DNA of 64,000 nt, from assembly GCF_016741875.1 (NCBI RefSeq), contig NZ_JAERRF010000017.1, positions 1 to 64,000 of the forward strand, given 5' to 3'. The notes beneath the pieces are model-generated. The model did no database searches and was not told the DNA's origin. It saw only the letters and a list, made by a program, of their open reading frames with translations. Positions 9,903 to 17,705 of this stretch are shown one piece after another (the first letter of the stretch is position 1; each line of letters opens with the position of its first letter). The translations under genes were made by a program, and so were the position numbers. Source of the DNA: Streptomyces coffeae (GTDB lineage Bacteria > Actinomycetota > Actinomycetes > Streptomycetales > Streptomycetaceae).

Positions 9903-10157
9903 TCAGCCGCCGACGGAGTTGATGCAGTTGGTGGTGTTGTTGATGTCACCGCCGTCACCAAGCCAGCCGTTCGACCAGTTGTCGCCGGTGGTGGTCTCGC
10001 ACTCGTTGCTCTGGAAGATGAGGGTGAGGTCACCGTCGCTGCTGGCACTGCGGCCGTAGCCGCCGGTGGGCGCGCCGTACGCGGCCGCACTGCCCGCGCC
10101 GGCCAGCACCAGCGTGGCGGACGCCGCAGCCAGGAGAGCTGCCTTCTTGATACGCAT
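9903..10157 (-). CDS. Small secreted two-cysteine protein
   Basis: An 84-residue protein with a clear signal peptide (residues 1 to about 26: KK, then an alanine/leucine core ending in GSAAA). The mature part of about 58 residues is rich in Gly, Asn and Thr, with exactly two cysteines (in NEC and TNC) that could form one disulfide. The GGAGGA ribosome site sits 6 bases before the ATG. The arrangement N-x-C-x-T-T-TG ... GDGGD-x-N ... C-x-N also appears in the secreted protein at 23913-24410, so the two look like distant paralogues. Function unknown; a cell-surface role is possible. Confidence 0.8.
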   Translation of the reverse strand: MRIKKAALLAAASATLVLAGAGSAAAYGAPTGGYGRSASSDGDLTLIFQSNECETTTGDNWSNGWLGDGGDINNTTNCINSVGG

Positions 10158-10361
10158 GTGATTCCTCCAGAGGAGCCAAAAGGCGAAATATCTGACGATC
10201 CGATCTAACGGGGAATAGGTATGCGTACCGGGGGAAGCGCGGCGGTGCGTAGCTCGGCCGCTTCAGAAAATCGCTGGTTCTGCTCACAGCGTTCCGCCGA
10301 TCGGTGCCTGCCGGGATGCGCGCTGCGGCGTCAGGGGGCACCCCGATACGTTCGCGTACGG

Positions 10362-10593
10362 CTAACGCGTCGGGGCCACCAGGCCCGCCTCGTAGGCCAG
10401 GATCACCAGCTGGACCCGGTCGCGGGCCGCGAGTTTGGCGAGCAGTCGGGTCACGAGGGTCAGGACCTCGCGTTCGCGATCGGTGATGCCCTCGATGGGG
10501 CGCGGGTCCCGCGGGGCGGGGCGGACGGCGAACTCCTTGATGAGGCGGCGGGTGACGCTCGGGGCGATCAGGCCGTCCCCGGCGGCGACCATG
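10362..10593 (-). pseudogene. Remnant of a LuxR/NarL-family response regulator
   Basis: The frame reads the tail of a NarL-type response regulator: VAAGDGLIAPSVTRRLIKEF, then TDREREVLTLV, then LAKLAARDRVQLVILAYEAG and a TAG stop. The receiver domain is missing. About 20 residues of the helix-turn-helix, including the recognition helix that normally follows EVLTLVARG, are deleted. Similarity stops at 10593, where a permease fragment begins on the other strand. It cannot bind DNA as it stands. The complete relative at 41653-42333 shows what is missing. Confidence 0.75.
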
Positions 10594-10594
10594 C

Positions 10595-10909
10595 GCGTCC
10601 GCGCTGCTCGCGCCGGTGTCCGCGCTGGTCGGCATGGCACTCGGCGCCGTGTTCCGGCAGGCCGGGACCTCCCTGGTGGCCAGTGTGGCGACACTCTTCG
10701 TGCTGCCGCTGGTCTTCGGCGACGGCAAGCACTGGAGCGCCGTCATCGACCATGCCCTGCTCCTCAGCGCGTGGTTGCGGCTGGCGGAGTTCGGTTCGCC
10801 CTCGGTCCCGTACCCCTGGACGACCGGTGGCGCGTGGATCGTCTACGCGGTCTGGGCGCTGGCCGCGGCCGGGCTCACCGTGGCCGTGGTGCACCGGCGC
10901 GACCAGTGA
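10595..10909 (+). pseudogene. C-terminal fragment of an ABC-2 type transporter permease
   Basis: About 105 residues (ALLAPVSALVGMALGAVFRQ and onwards) resemble the last two or three membrane helices of an ABC-2 permease, ending HRRDQ at 10909. The N-terminal half and any start with a ribosome site are missing; the frame only opens at the junction with the LuxR remnant. Streptomyces often keep ABC transporter and LuxR two-component genes together, so both fragments may come from one lost locus. A GTG at 10616 could start a 97-residue peptide but lacks a convincing ribosome site. Confidence 0.65.
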
Positions 10910-10935
10910 GGTGGTGCACCGGCGCGACCAGTGAG
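10886..10935 (+). repeat. Perfect 25-bp tandem duplication across the permease stop codon
   Basis: The unit starting GTGGTGCACCGGCGCGACCA occurs at 10886-10910 and again at 10911-10935 with no difference. It includes the permease stop codon, so the second copy is untranslated. Perfect identity points to a recent slippage or repair event. Confidence 0.9.
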
Positions 10936-10946
10936 GGTGAGCGGTG

Positions 10947-10988
10947 GCCGTGCGGGGCGGCGTTCTCCCGAACGCCGCCCCGCACGGC
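10947..10988. terminator. Bidirectional hairpin terminator, 19-bp stem
   Basis: Arms 10947-10965 and 10970-10988 pair perfectly around the loop TCCC. It lies between the permease fragment and the end of the AraC gene on the other strand. There is no T run, as is common for Streptomyces terminators. Confidence 0.85.
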
Positions 10989-10997
10989 TCTGTGCCG

Positions 10998-11882
10998 TCA
11001 GTCCGCGGTGGCGGGCTCCACGGGGATCCACAGCTCCGCGTCCCCGTGGCTTCCGTCCTCCGACGGCCGGGTCCGCAGGATCTCCGGGCCGGGCCTGCTC
11101 AGGTACGGGTTGGACGGGAACCACTGGGTGAACACATCCCGCCACAGGTACTGGATCACCTGCGGGAACTCGCCCGAGACCTCGAACACCGCCCACGTCC
11201 CGGCCGGGACGGCGAGCGTGTCCAGGTCCTCGACGTTGCCGGCCCGCGCCGTCCCCTCTCCCGTCACCACCGCGTGGTAGTAGTCGAGTTCGGTCCCCTC
11301 GGCGCGGCTCTCGTCGGCGTTGTCCGTCACGGCCACGATCCCCCGCGGGTCCTGGTCGCTCAGCGCCTCCAGACGGGCCAGGGTCTCCGGGCCGATGCTC
11401 CGTACGAAGTCGACGATGGCCGGGTTGAGCCCCTCGTGGACCAGTGGGATGCGGGCCTTCCTGCCCACCACCCAAAACTCCTTCTTCTCCACGATCCGAT
11501 ACCGCATGCTGCTGCTCCCTTCGACGATGAGGCGGAAGGACATCCGTGGCTGGGAGTGCAGAGCCGCGCCGTCACGCCTGGCCTCGCCCGGACCGATGCC
11601 GTGCATCGCGCGGAACGCGCGGGCGAACGCCTCGCCCGAGCCGTAGCCGTAGCGCGTCGCGATGTCGAGCAGGGTGCGCTGTCCGGCGAGCACCTCGGCG
11701 CCCGCGACCGTCAGCCGCCGACGGCGGATGTACACGGACAGCGGCATGCCCGCCAGCGCGGAGAACAGCCGCCGGAAGTGGTATTCCGACGTGACGGCGA
11801 TCCGCGCCAACTCGGCCGCGTCAATGGCCTGGTCGAGACGGTCCTCGATGTGGTCCATGGCCTGGTTCAGCTGCTCCAGCAC
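10998..11882 (-). CDS. AraC-family regulator with GyrI-like effector domain
   Basis: A 294-residue transcription factor. Residues about 8-105 form the double helix-turn-helix of the AraC/XylS family (AELARIAVTSEYHFRRLF, then YGYGSGEAFARAFRAMHG). Residues about 125-290 are a GyrI/SOUL-like small-molecule binding domain, including AVFEVSGEFPQVIQYLWRDV and the C-terminal ELWIPVEP. This is the Rob/BmrR-type architecture that senses hydrophobic ligands. GTG start at 11882, with GGAGG 6-7 bases upstream. It stands alone, convergent with decayed genes; its targets are not obvious. Confidence 0.9.
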   Translation of the reverse strand: MLEQLNQAMDHIEDRLDQAIDAAELARIAVTSEYHFRRLFSALAGMPLSVYIRRRRLTVAGAEVLAGQRTLLDIATRYGYGSGEAFARAFRAMHGIGPGEARRDGAALHSQPRMSFRLIVEGSSSMRYRIVEKKEFWVVGRKARIPLVHEGLNPAIVDFVRSIGPETLARLEALSDQDPRGIVAVTDNADESRAEGTELDYYHAVVTGEGTARAGNVEDLDTLAVPAGTWAVFEVSGEFPQVIQYLWRDVFTQWFPSNPYLSRPGPEILRTRPSEDGSHGDAELWIPVEPATAD

Positions 11883-12107
11883 TCCTGGCCTCCTTCCTCT
11901 TTCCGGTCACTCACGCTAGGGATCACCCACCCTGCCGCACCCGACATCCCGTGCCCGGAACGGTGGGGTCGCACCGAACCTGCCGGGCCGATTTCGGGGG
12001 CCGATTCGGGCCCAGGCAACCCGTTCGTCCGCCGTGGAGTCCTTGCCCCTGGAAGATGTTGTTCGCGAAAGTCGTCCGAAGCCGTCGACCGCCCATGAGG
12101 TGCCGCT

Positions 12108-13685
12108 GTGCGTTCGTTCGTCCATGCCGCCACCGCCACCGCGACCGCCGTTGCCGTCGTCCTCCTCGCCGGATGCAGTGACGGCGGCGGCGCCCGCGCC
12201 TCGCGCTCGCCCGCGAACGGCCGCGTCGCCTCGCCCGGGGACTTCAACGGCGACGGCTACGACGACTTCGCCACCACCGTCCGGCCCACCAGCGTCTCCC
12301 GGGGCCCACTGCCCAGCAGACTGGCGGTGGTCTACGGATCCGCCCGCGGTCTGGATCCGCACCGACGCCTGGTCGTCGACGGACCCGAGGACGACTACGC
12401 GGGCCCGCTGCTCCGCGTCGACCTCGACCGCGACGGCTTCACCGACCTGGTGACCGCACGCTGGGCGCACGGCGGCACCCCCGACGCCGAACGGACCGGA
12501 CAGACGGTCGTGCTGCGCGGCGGCCCCAAGGGGCTGGGACGTCCGCGGACCCTGGGCGGCGACGGGCTCACCGCGCTGGCCACCGGGGATTTCAACGGGG
12601 ACGGGGCGCCGGATCTGCTCGCCGCCGGGAACACCCGCCGCACCGGTACGGCACGGGTGCTGTACGGCCCGTTCGACGCCGGCACCGGCAAGCCCGCCCG
12701 CAGCACCCCCCTCCCGCGCGCCCACGGCACACAGCACGGCAAACCCACCACAGACCACGACCAGGCTCCGTCCAGCGCCACCGCCGGGGACTTCGACGGC
12801 GACCGGCGCAGCGATCTGGTGCTGACCTACCGGCAGGACGCCGAGCGGGACCCGACCGCCACCGCCCCCGCCGACCTCACACCCGTGGTCCACTACCGGG
12901 GCGGCGCCAAGGGGCTCGTCCGGGACAGCCGGCCCGAGGCGCGCCTCATCCACGCCCTGGAGACCGCGGACGGGCCGGGTGAGCCCGCGGCCGGGGATGT
13001 GGACGACGACGGCATCGACGATCTGCTCGCGCCCGGCGAGGGCCCGGTCGTCCGGCCCACCGGAACGGACGGGGACAGCGGCGGGAACCCGGCCCGGACA
13101 CCGGAGCGTTCCGGCGGGCTCACCGTTGTCCACGGTGCGAAGTCCGGTCTGGGCCGGGGGCGTTCCGACTGGTTCCTGGACCAGTCCGCCCCCGGCGTTC
13201 CCGGGGAACCGCGGGGCGACGACGGTTTCGGCGCCACCCCGGCCGTCGGTGATGTCACAGACGACGGCCGCCCCGATCTGGTGGTGGCCGCCCCGGAGAA
13301 AGGGCATGGCGGCGGGCGGCTGACCCTGCTGCCCGGCTCCGGGCTCGGCGGCAAGGACGGCCGCTACACCCCGCCCACCAGCGACCCCGAGGACGAGGAC
13401 GAGGGCAAGGGCAACGGCCGGGAGCGGGCCCAGACCATCGACCTGGACACCTCCGGTGTGCCCGGCAGCCACACCCCCTACGGCTTCGACGCCTTCGCCC
13501 CGCAGCCCCCGCTGCTCGATGTCGACGGGGACGGGCACGACGACGTGATCGCCACGGCGCCCGGCTACGGACGCGGCGGGACCGGTGGCTTCTGGGTGTT
13601 CCGGGGCACCCGCGAGGGGCTGGCCACCACCGCGGTCACCCGGTTCACCCCGGCCGCCCTCGGTATCCGCTACCGCACGCGTTAG
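12108..13685 (+). CDS. FG-GAP/VCBS repeat lipoprotein
   Basis: A 525-residue exported protein. It begins with a lipoprotein signal (hydrophobic core, lipobox LLAGC near residue 23), so it should be anchored on the outer face of the membrane. The rest is at least seven FG-GAP (integrin alpha beta-propeller) blades, each with a Ca-binding loop of the type DxNxDGxxD: DFNGDGYDDF, DLDRDGFTDL, DFNGDGAPDL, DFDGDRRSDL, DVDDDGIDDL, DVTDDGRPDL, DVDGDGHDDV. Such propellers bind ligands or sugars; no catalytic domain is visible. The GTG start has a GAGG site 7 bases upstream. It is divergent from the AraC gene. Confidence 0.9.
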   Translation: MRSFVHAATATATAVAVVLLAGCSDGGGARASRSPANGRVASPGDFNGDGYDDFATTVRPTSVSRGPLPSRLAVVYGSARGLDPHRRLVVDGPEDDYAGPLLRVDLDRDGFTDLVTARWAHGGTPDAERTGQTVVLRGGPKGLGRPRTLGGDGLTALATGDFNGDGAPDLLAAGNTRRTGTARVLYGPFDAGTGKPARSTPLPRAHGTQHGKPTTDHDQAPSSATAGDFDGDRRSDLVLTYRQDAERDPTATAPADLTPVVHYRGGAKGLVRDSRPEARLIHALETADGPGEPAAGDVDDDGIDDLLAPGEGPVVRPTGTDGDSGGNPARTPERSGGLTVVHGAKSGLGRGRSDWFLDQSAPGVPGEPRGDDGFGATPAVGDVTDDGRPDLVVAAPEKGHGGGRLTLLPGSGLGGKDGRYTPPTSDPEDEDEGKGNGRERAQTIDLDTSGVPGSHTPYGFDAFAPQPPLLDVDGDGHDDVIATAPGYGRGGTGGFWVFRGTREGLATTAVTRFTPAALGIRYRTR

Positions 13686-13796
13686 CCCTCCGCACCACAT
13701 CCCTGACCTGCGGCAGGACGGCCCCGAGGAATACCGGATGGGGGAGAGGGGTTACCGTCGTGGCATCTGCCGACGTACGGAAGCGGGAACTCAGGC

Positions 13797-14219
13797 ATGA
13801 GCACGAGCACCGTTGAACTCACGAAGGACAACTTCGACGAGATCGTCTCGGGAAGCGACTTCGTACTGATCGACTTCTGGGCCTCGTGGTGCGGACCGTG
13901 CCGGATGTTCGCCCCCGTGTACGAGAGGTCAGCGGAGCGTCACCAGGACGTGACCTTCACCAAGGTCGACACCGAGGCACAGCCCGAGCTGGCCGCCGCC
14001 TTCGACATCCAGTCGATCCCCACGCTGATGATCGTGCGCGAGAACATCGCGGTCTTCGCCCAGCCGGGCGCCCTTCCCGAAGAGGCGCTGGAGGATGTCA
14101 TCGGCCAGGCCCGCGCCCTCGACATGGACAAGGTCCGTGCCGACATCGCCGCCGCCGAGAACGCCACGAAGAACGAGGAGGGTTCCGGCGAAGCGAAGGC
14201 ATCCGACGGCCATGGGTGA
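13797..14219 (+). CDS. trxA: Thioredoxin
   Basis: A 140-residue cytoplasmic thiol-disulfide reductant. The fold is complete: FWASWCGPCRMFAPV carries the redox pair Cys-Gly-Pro-Cys near residues 32-35, and IQSIPTLMIV has the conserved cis-proline. After residue 115 there is a charged tail (KNEEGSGEAKASDGHG) not needed for the fold. The last codons overlap the start of the histidine phosphatase gene by 8 bases, so the two are probably translated together. Confidence 0.93.
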   Translation: MSTSTVELTKDNFDEIVSGSDFVLIDFWASWCGPCRMFAPVYERSAERHQDVTFTKVDTEAQPELAAAFDIQSIPTLMIVRENIAVFAQPGALPEEALEDVIGQARALDMDKVRADIAAAENATKNEEGSGEAKASDGHG

Positions 14220-14877
14220 ACTGGTGCTGATCCGGCACGGCGAAACCGAGTGGAGCCGGTCGGGGAAGCACACCAGCTGGACCGAGCAGCCCCTGACGGC
14301 GCGCGGCGAGGAACAGGCCCGTGCGCTGCGCCCGCTGCTCGCCGAGCGGAAGATCGGGCTCGTTCTGGTGAGCCCACTGGGGCGGGCCGCGCACACCGCG
14401 CGGCTCGCCGGTCTTGACGGCGCACGGACCGAGCCCGAGCTGCACGAATGGGATTACGGCGGCTACGAGGGCATCACCACCGCCGAGATCCACCGCACCC
14501 GCCCCGACTGGAATCTGTGGACCGACGGGGTGGCACCGGGCGACACCGAGCACCCCGGGGAGTCCCCCGAGCAGATCGGCGCCCGGGTCGACCGGGTGCT
14601 GGCCCGGGTCGCGCCCGAACTGGATGCGGGCGCCACCGCACCGGGCGACAGCGGCGGTGATGTGGTGCTGGTGGCACACGGCCATGTGCTGCGGGTGCTC
14701 ACCGCCCGCCGGCTGGGCCTGCCACCGGCGGCCGGTGCGCTGTTCCGCCTCGACACCGCGACCATCAGCCGACTGGGAACCGAGCACGGCCGCCCGGCCG
14801 TTGTCGCTTGGAACGTAGGCTCGGTGCCGAACTCCGGGCGGGTCGCAACCGGTAGCGGTGCGGTCACGGCCGGATGA
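14212..14877 (+). CDS. Histidine phosphatase family protein (phosphoglycerate mutase-like)
   Basis: A 221-residue member of the histidine phosphatase superfamily. The N-terminal LIRHGETEWS carries the phospho-accepting His9; LVAHGHVLRVL provides the second catalytic histidine, and ELHEWDYGGYEG the usual acid/base region. It likely dephosphorylates a small sugar or nucleotide phosphate; the substrate cannot be read from sequence. ATG 14212 lies inside the end of the thioredoxin gene and lacks its own strong ribosome site, consistent with translational coupling. Confidence 0.88.
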   Translation: MGELVLIRHGETEWSRSGKHTSWTEQPLTARGEEQARALRPLLAERKIGLVLVSPLGRAAHTARLAGLDGARTEPELHEWDYGGYEGITTAEIHRTRPDWNLWTDGVAPGDTEHPGESPEQIGARVDRVLARVAPELDAGATAPGDSGGDVVLVAHGHVLRVLTARRLGLPPAAGALFRLDTATISRLGTEHGRPAVVAWNVGSVPNSGRVATGSGAVTAG

Positions 14878-14943
14878 TCGGACCGACCGTCCCGTTGTAC
14901 GTCACCTGACGACGTCACCCGAAGGAAGCAGGGAAGAGCGAGC

Positions 14944-15369
14944 ATGGCTACGACGCGCACCGCGCACACCGTCTGGAACGGCAATCTGGCCGACGGCAAG
15001 GGAGCCGTCACCTTCGACTCGTCGGGGATCGGCGAGCAGCCGGTGTCCTGGCCGTCCCGCGCCGAGCAGGCGAACGGCAAGACCAGCCCCGAGGAGCTGA
15101 TCGCCGCCGCGCACTCCAGCTGCTTCTCGATGGCGCTGTCGCACGGCCTGACGCAGGCCGGGACCCCGCCGACGCAGCTGACCACGCAGGCTGACGTCAC
15201 CTTCCAGCCCGGCACCGGGATCACGGGGATCCACCTCACCGTGGAGGGCACGGTCGAGGGTCTGGACGAGGCGGCGTTCGTCGCCGCCGCCGAGGACGCC
15301 AAGAAGAACTGCCCGGTGAGCCAGGCGCTCACCGGTACGGAGATCACCCTGTCGGCGAAGCTGGCCTGA
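14944..15369 (+). CDS. OsmC-family peroxiredoxin
   Basis: A 141-residue thiol peroxidase that reduces organic hydroperoxides. The two conserved cysteines are present: Cys60 in AAHSSCFSMALS and Cys123 in KKNCPVSQAL. The N-terminal pattern (AHTVWNGNLADGKGAVTF) is typical of the OsmC rather than the Ohr branch. The start follows GGAAG/GGGAAGAG. It sits after thioredoxin and a phosphatase, giving a small oxidative-stress group. Its 3' end overlaps the convergent gene by 26 bases. Confidence 0.92.
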   Translation: MATTRTAHTVWNGNLADGKGAVTFDSSGIGEQPVSWPSRAEQANGKTSPEELIAAAHSSCFSMALSHGLTQAGTPPTQLTTQADVTFQPGTGITGIHLTVEGTVEGLDEAAFVAAAEDAKKNCPVSQALTGTEITLSAKLA

Positions 15370-15982
15370 CGTTCTCCGTCTGCTCCACCGGCTCCACGCG
15401 CTGGAGCAGACCCCAGGTGAACTCCGCTACATACGGGCGGAGTTCACCTTTCTCCGGGCCGGGGGCGTCGAAGGCGAGCCGCCAACGGGTGGGCGCCGAG
15501 CCCTCCATGGGCCGCGCGGGCGCGAAGGCGCGCGCCACCTCGTCCACCGTGCAGGACCACGGGACCAGATCGGCGGCCGTACGCGGCGTCGGCGCCGCCG
15601 CGCCCGGGTCGCGCACCAGCCACTCGTTCCACACCGCCCCGCCGGGCGCGGTGAGCACCTCGAACCGCAGATCCGGCCACAGGGGTACCGGCCAGCTCAG
15701 CGCATCGCAGGTCAGATCGCCGATCCGGCGCTTGGCGGTGGTCTCGGGCGGTCCGAGCACCGAGCGGTAGCGGGCGGCGGCCGGCCGTCGCCGCGGTGAC
15801 CGCTGCATCGCCTGCCAGCGGCGGTTGGCCTCACGCATCACGGCGCGCCCGAAGCCCAGCTCCCGCAGTGCGTCCTCGACCAGTCCGGGCTGGAAGTCGG
15901 CCATCCGCCGCAGCAGGACGAGGACGAAGGGGAAGGGGGTGGGGAACGGTTCGGACCCGGGGAACGAGGACGCGGAAGCCAT
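15344..15982 (-). CDS. Conserved hypothetical protein
   Basis: A 212-residue soluble protein without signal peptide or membrane helix, which I do not recognise. It is Trp- and Arg-rich, with the segments LRELGFGRAVMREANRRWQA, CDALSWPVPLWPDLRFEVL and EFTWGLLQRVEPVE. ATG 15982 is preferred over an upstream TTG at 16000. Its last 26 bases overlap the end of the osmC-like gene on the other strand. Confidence 0.7.
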   Translation of the reverse strand: MASASSFPGSEPFPTPFPFVLVLLRRMADFQPGLVEDALRELGFGRAVMREANRRWQAMQRSPRRRPAAARYRSVLGPPETTAKRRIGDLTCDALSWPVPLWPDLRFEVLTAPGGAVWNEWLVRDPGAAAPTPRTAADLVPWSCTVDEVARAFAPARPMEGSAPTRWRLAFDAPGPEKGELRPYVAEFTWGLLQRVEPVEQTENVRPASPTG

Positions 15983-16213
15983 GCCCCCATCCTGACGCAA
16001 CGATTCCCGCGGCCAGGTTTCACCGCCGGATCGCGCGGGCTTCCCGGACGGGCTGTGTGTGGATGCCGAGGCAGGTCATCTCCGCCCGGGTCGGAGTCGC
16101 CCCTTCCGCGGTTCCGCTTACGGGCTCGGCGCTGGTCGTCCCGGGTGCGTGCCGAGGAGTGGCACAACCTGCCTTCGTAGGCTGAAACCCGGGAGGACCA
16201 GGGGCTTTCGTCG

Positions 16214-16250
16214 CAGACCGGGACCGAAAACCACGACAGACCGGGACCGA
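16214..16250. promoter_or_regulatory. 14-bp direct repeat upstream of the zinc-ribbon gene
   Basis: CAGACCGGGACCGA occurs at 16214-16227 and 16237-16250, a 23-bp period that puts both copies on about the same face of the helix. It lies 88-124 bp upstream of the gene at 16338, inside an otherwise featureless 355-bp gap (15983-16337) where I see no gene or clear -10/-35 pair. Confidence 0.4.
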
Positions 16251-16337
16251 CGCGGCGGTTCCGGCGGCTCCCTGCACAGGATCCTCACACGTTCCGCTAC
16301 CCGCGTTGTTCAGTGCTCACATAACCTGCCCGGCGTC

Positions 16338-17135
16338 ATGGATTACTGCCCTCCCTGCCGACGCCACCTCAACGGCGCCCTCTCCTGCCCCGGGTGCGGG
16401 AAGCCCGTTGAGGAGCTCGAGCTGCCCACGGCGGCGACAGCGCCGGCGGCGGAAGCGGGAGCGGCGGGGACCGGTGATTCCTCCGGCGCGACGGTGTCCC
16501 GTGCGGAACGGCGCAGGGCGCAGAAGTCGCACAGGTCGCAGAGGTCCGACACCGGCCACGCCCCCGACACGAGCCGCGCATCCGGCACAAGCCGCCGTAA
16601 GCCCAAGTCCCGTGGGTCGGCCGGCGGCAGCCGTGTGCACCGGGCCCGATCGGGGCGCGCCCGCCGGGTGGTGGTCACGGCGGCGGTGCTGGGCCCGGTC
16701 CTGGCCGCGCTGTTCGTGGCGGAGCTGGCCACCGAGGGGTACTTCCGCGAGGCGGCCCCGGCGCCCACCCGCGAGAAGCCGGTGGCCGATCCCAGCGGCG
16801 GGGTGACGGAGTCCGCCGAGCCCGTGGCGCGGCACAGCGGCGGGCCGAGCGCGGACCCGTCCACCGGGAGCGGCCGGCCGGACAAGGACGCCGAGGACGG
16901 CGACCAGGAGAAGGTCAAGGGCGAGCAGAGGGCGAAGGACGCCACGTCGCCCGGCCCCGACCGGCAGACGTCCGACGATCCGGGCCCCTCCGCCCCGGCC
17001 ACCGGTGGCCCCGCTCCCTCCCGCCCGTCGTCCCCGCCGTCGAAGCCGCGCCCGACCACGCCGGAGACGTCCGGGCCGATCCCGACGCCGAAGCCGTCCG
17101 AGACGTGTGACCGCTTCCTGTGGTGGTGCACCTAG
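16338..17135 (+). CDS. Zinc-ribbon membrane protein (SCO2400-like)
   Basis: A 265-residue protein. An N-terminal zinc ribbon with two CxxC pairs (Cys4/Cys7 and Cys17/Cys20; MDYCPPCRRHLNGALSCPGC) is followed by a basic, Ser/Arg-rich linker. One membrane helix lies near residues 113-133 (VVVTAAVLGPVLAALFVAEL). A Pro/Ser/Thr/Asp-rich tail of about 130 residues ends in CDRFLWWCT. This layout fits the Streptomyces SCO2400-type family: cytoplasmic zinc ribbon, single-pass anchor, outer disordered tail. Function unknown. The start is fixed by the zinc ribbon; no good ribosome site is visible. Confidence 0.8.
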   Translation: MDYCPPCRRHLNGALSCPGCGKPVEELELPTAATAPAAEAGAAGTGDSSGATVSRAERRRAQKSHRSQRSDTGHAPDTSRASGTSRRKPKSRGSAGGSRVHRARSGRARRVVVTAAVLGPVLAALFVAELATEGYFREAAPAPTREKPVADPSGGVTESAEPVARHSGGPSADPSTGSGRPDKDAEDGDQEKVKGEQRAKDATSPGPDRQTSDDPGPSAPATGGPAPSRPSSPPSKPRPTTPETSGPIPTPKPSETCDRFLWWCT

Positions 17136-17177
17136 CGGCACTCCGCCGGGCCGGGCCAGGCCGGTCCGGGGGCGGCC

Positions 17178-17606
17178 TCAGGTCTCGATGCCGAGCATCC
17201 GCCGCAACAGGTCCCGCAGGACCGTGCGCTCGTCGGCCGAGAGTCCGGCCAGCGGCTCGCGCGCGAAGTCGAGCGAGCCGCGCAGCCGCTCGGCGGTCTC
17301 CTTGCCCGCCTCGGTGGCCGCGGCCAGCTTGACCCGGCGGTCGGCCGGGTCGAGACGGCGCTCGACGAGCCCCCGGGACTCCAGCCGGTCCACGATCCCC
17401 GTGACGTTCGACGGCTCGCACTTCAGCTGCTGGGCTATCCGCCGCATCGGCGTGGGCCCCCGGGACAGCAGCCCCAGCAAACGGGCCTGCGCGCCGGTCA
17501 GCGCGTGCTTGGCCGCCGCCTCCTCGTACTCCTCGTGGTAGCGGGCCACGACGGTGCCGATGAGCTCGACGACCTCGAGGGTCAGTGGGTCGATGCGGGA
17601 TGCCAT
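17178..17606 (-). CDS. MarR-family transcriptional regulator
   Basis: A 142-residue winged-helix repressor. The core LTGAQARLLGLLSRGPTPMR, then AQQLKCEPSNVTGIVDRLES and LVERRLDPADRRVKL, is the standard MarR DNA-binding domain with its wing. ATG 17606. It is divergent from the oxidoreductase at 17706, and the 99-bp space holds one strong promoter flanked by inverted ATGAAA/TTTCAT arms, so it probably controls that gene and itself. Confidence 0.92.
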   Translation of the reverse strand: MASRIDPLTLEVVELIGTVVARYHEEYEEAAAKHALTGAQARLLGLLSRGPTPMRRIAQQLKCEPSNVTGIVDRLESRGLVERRLDPADRRVKLAAATEAGKETAERLRGSLDFAREPLAGLSADERTVLRDLLRRMLGIET

Positions 17607-17627
17607 GGCACCAGGGTACCCATTTGC

Positions 17628-17665
17628 TTGACAACATGAAATATCTAGGAGCATGATTGTTTCAT
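17628..17665 (+). promoter_or_regulatory. Promoter and candidate MarR operator of the oxidoreductase gene
   Basis: A consensus -35 TTGACA at 17628-17633 and -10 CATGAT at 17652-17657 are 18 bp apart and read towards 17706. Inverted arms ATGAAA (17636-17641) and TTTCAT (17660-17665) bracket the -10, where a bound MarR dimer would block polymerase. Confidence 0.6.
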
Positions 17666-17705
17666 CTGCTGAAGTATTGCCGCGTCCCCAGGGAGGCTCC
17701 CCCTC

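Noticed and set aside
10616..10909. Complete 97-residue membrane protein gene
   Set aside because: The sequence is the tail of an ABC-2 permease, continues upstream of the GTG in the same frame to the junction at 10595, and has no good ribosome site.
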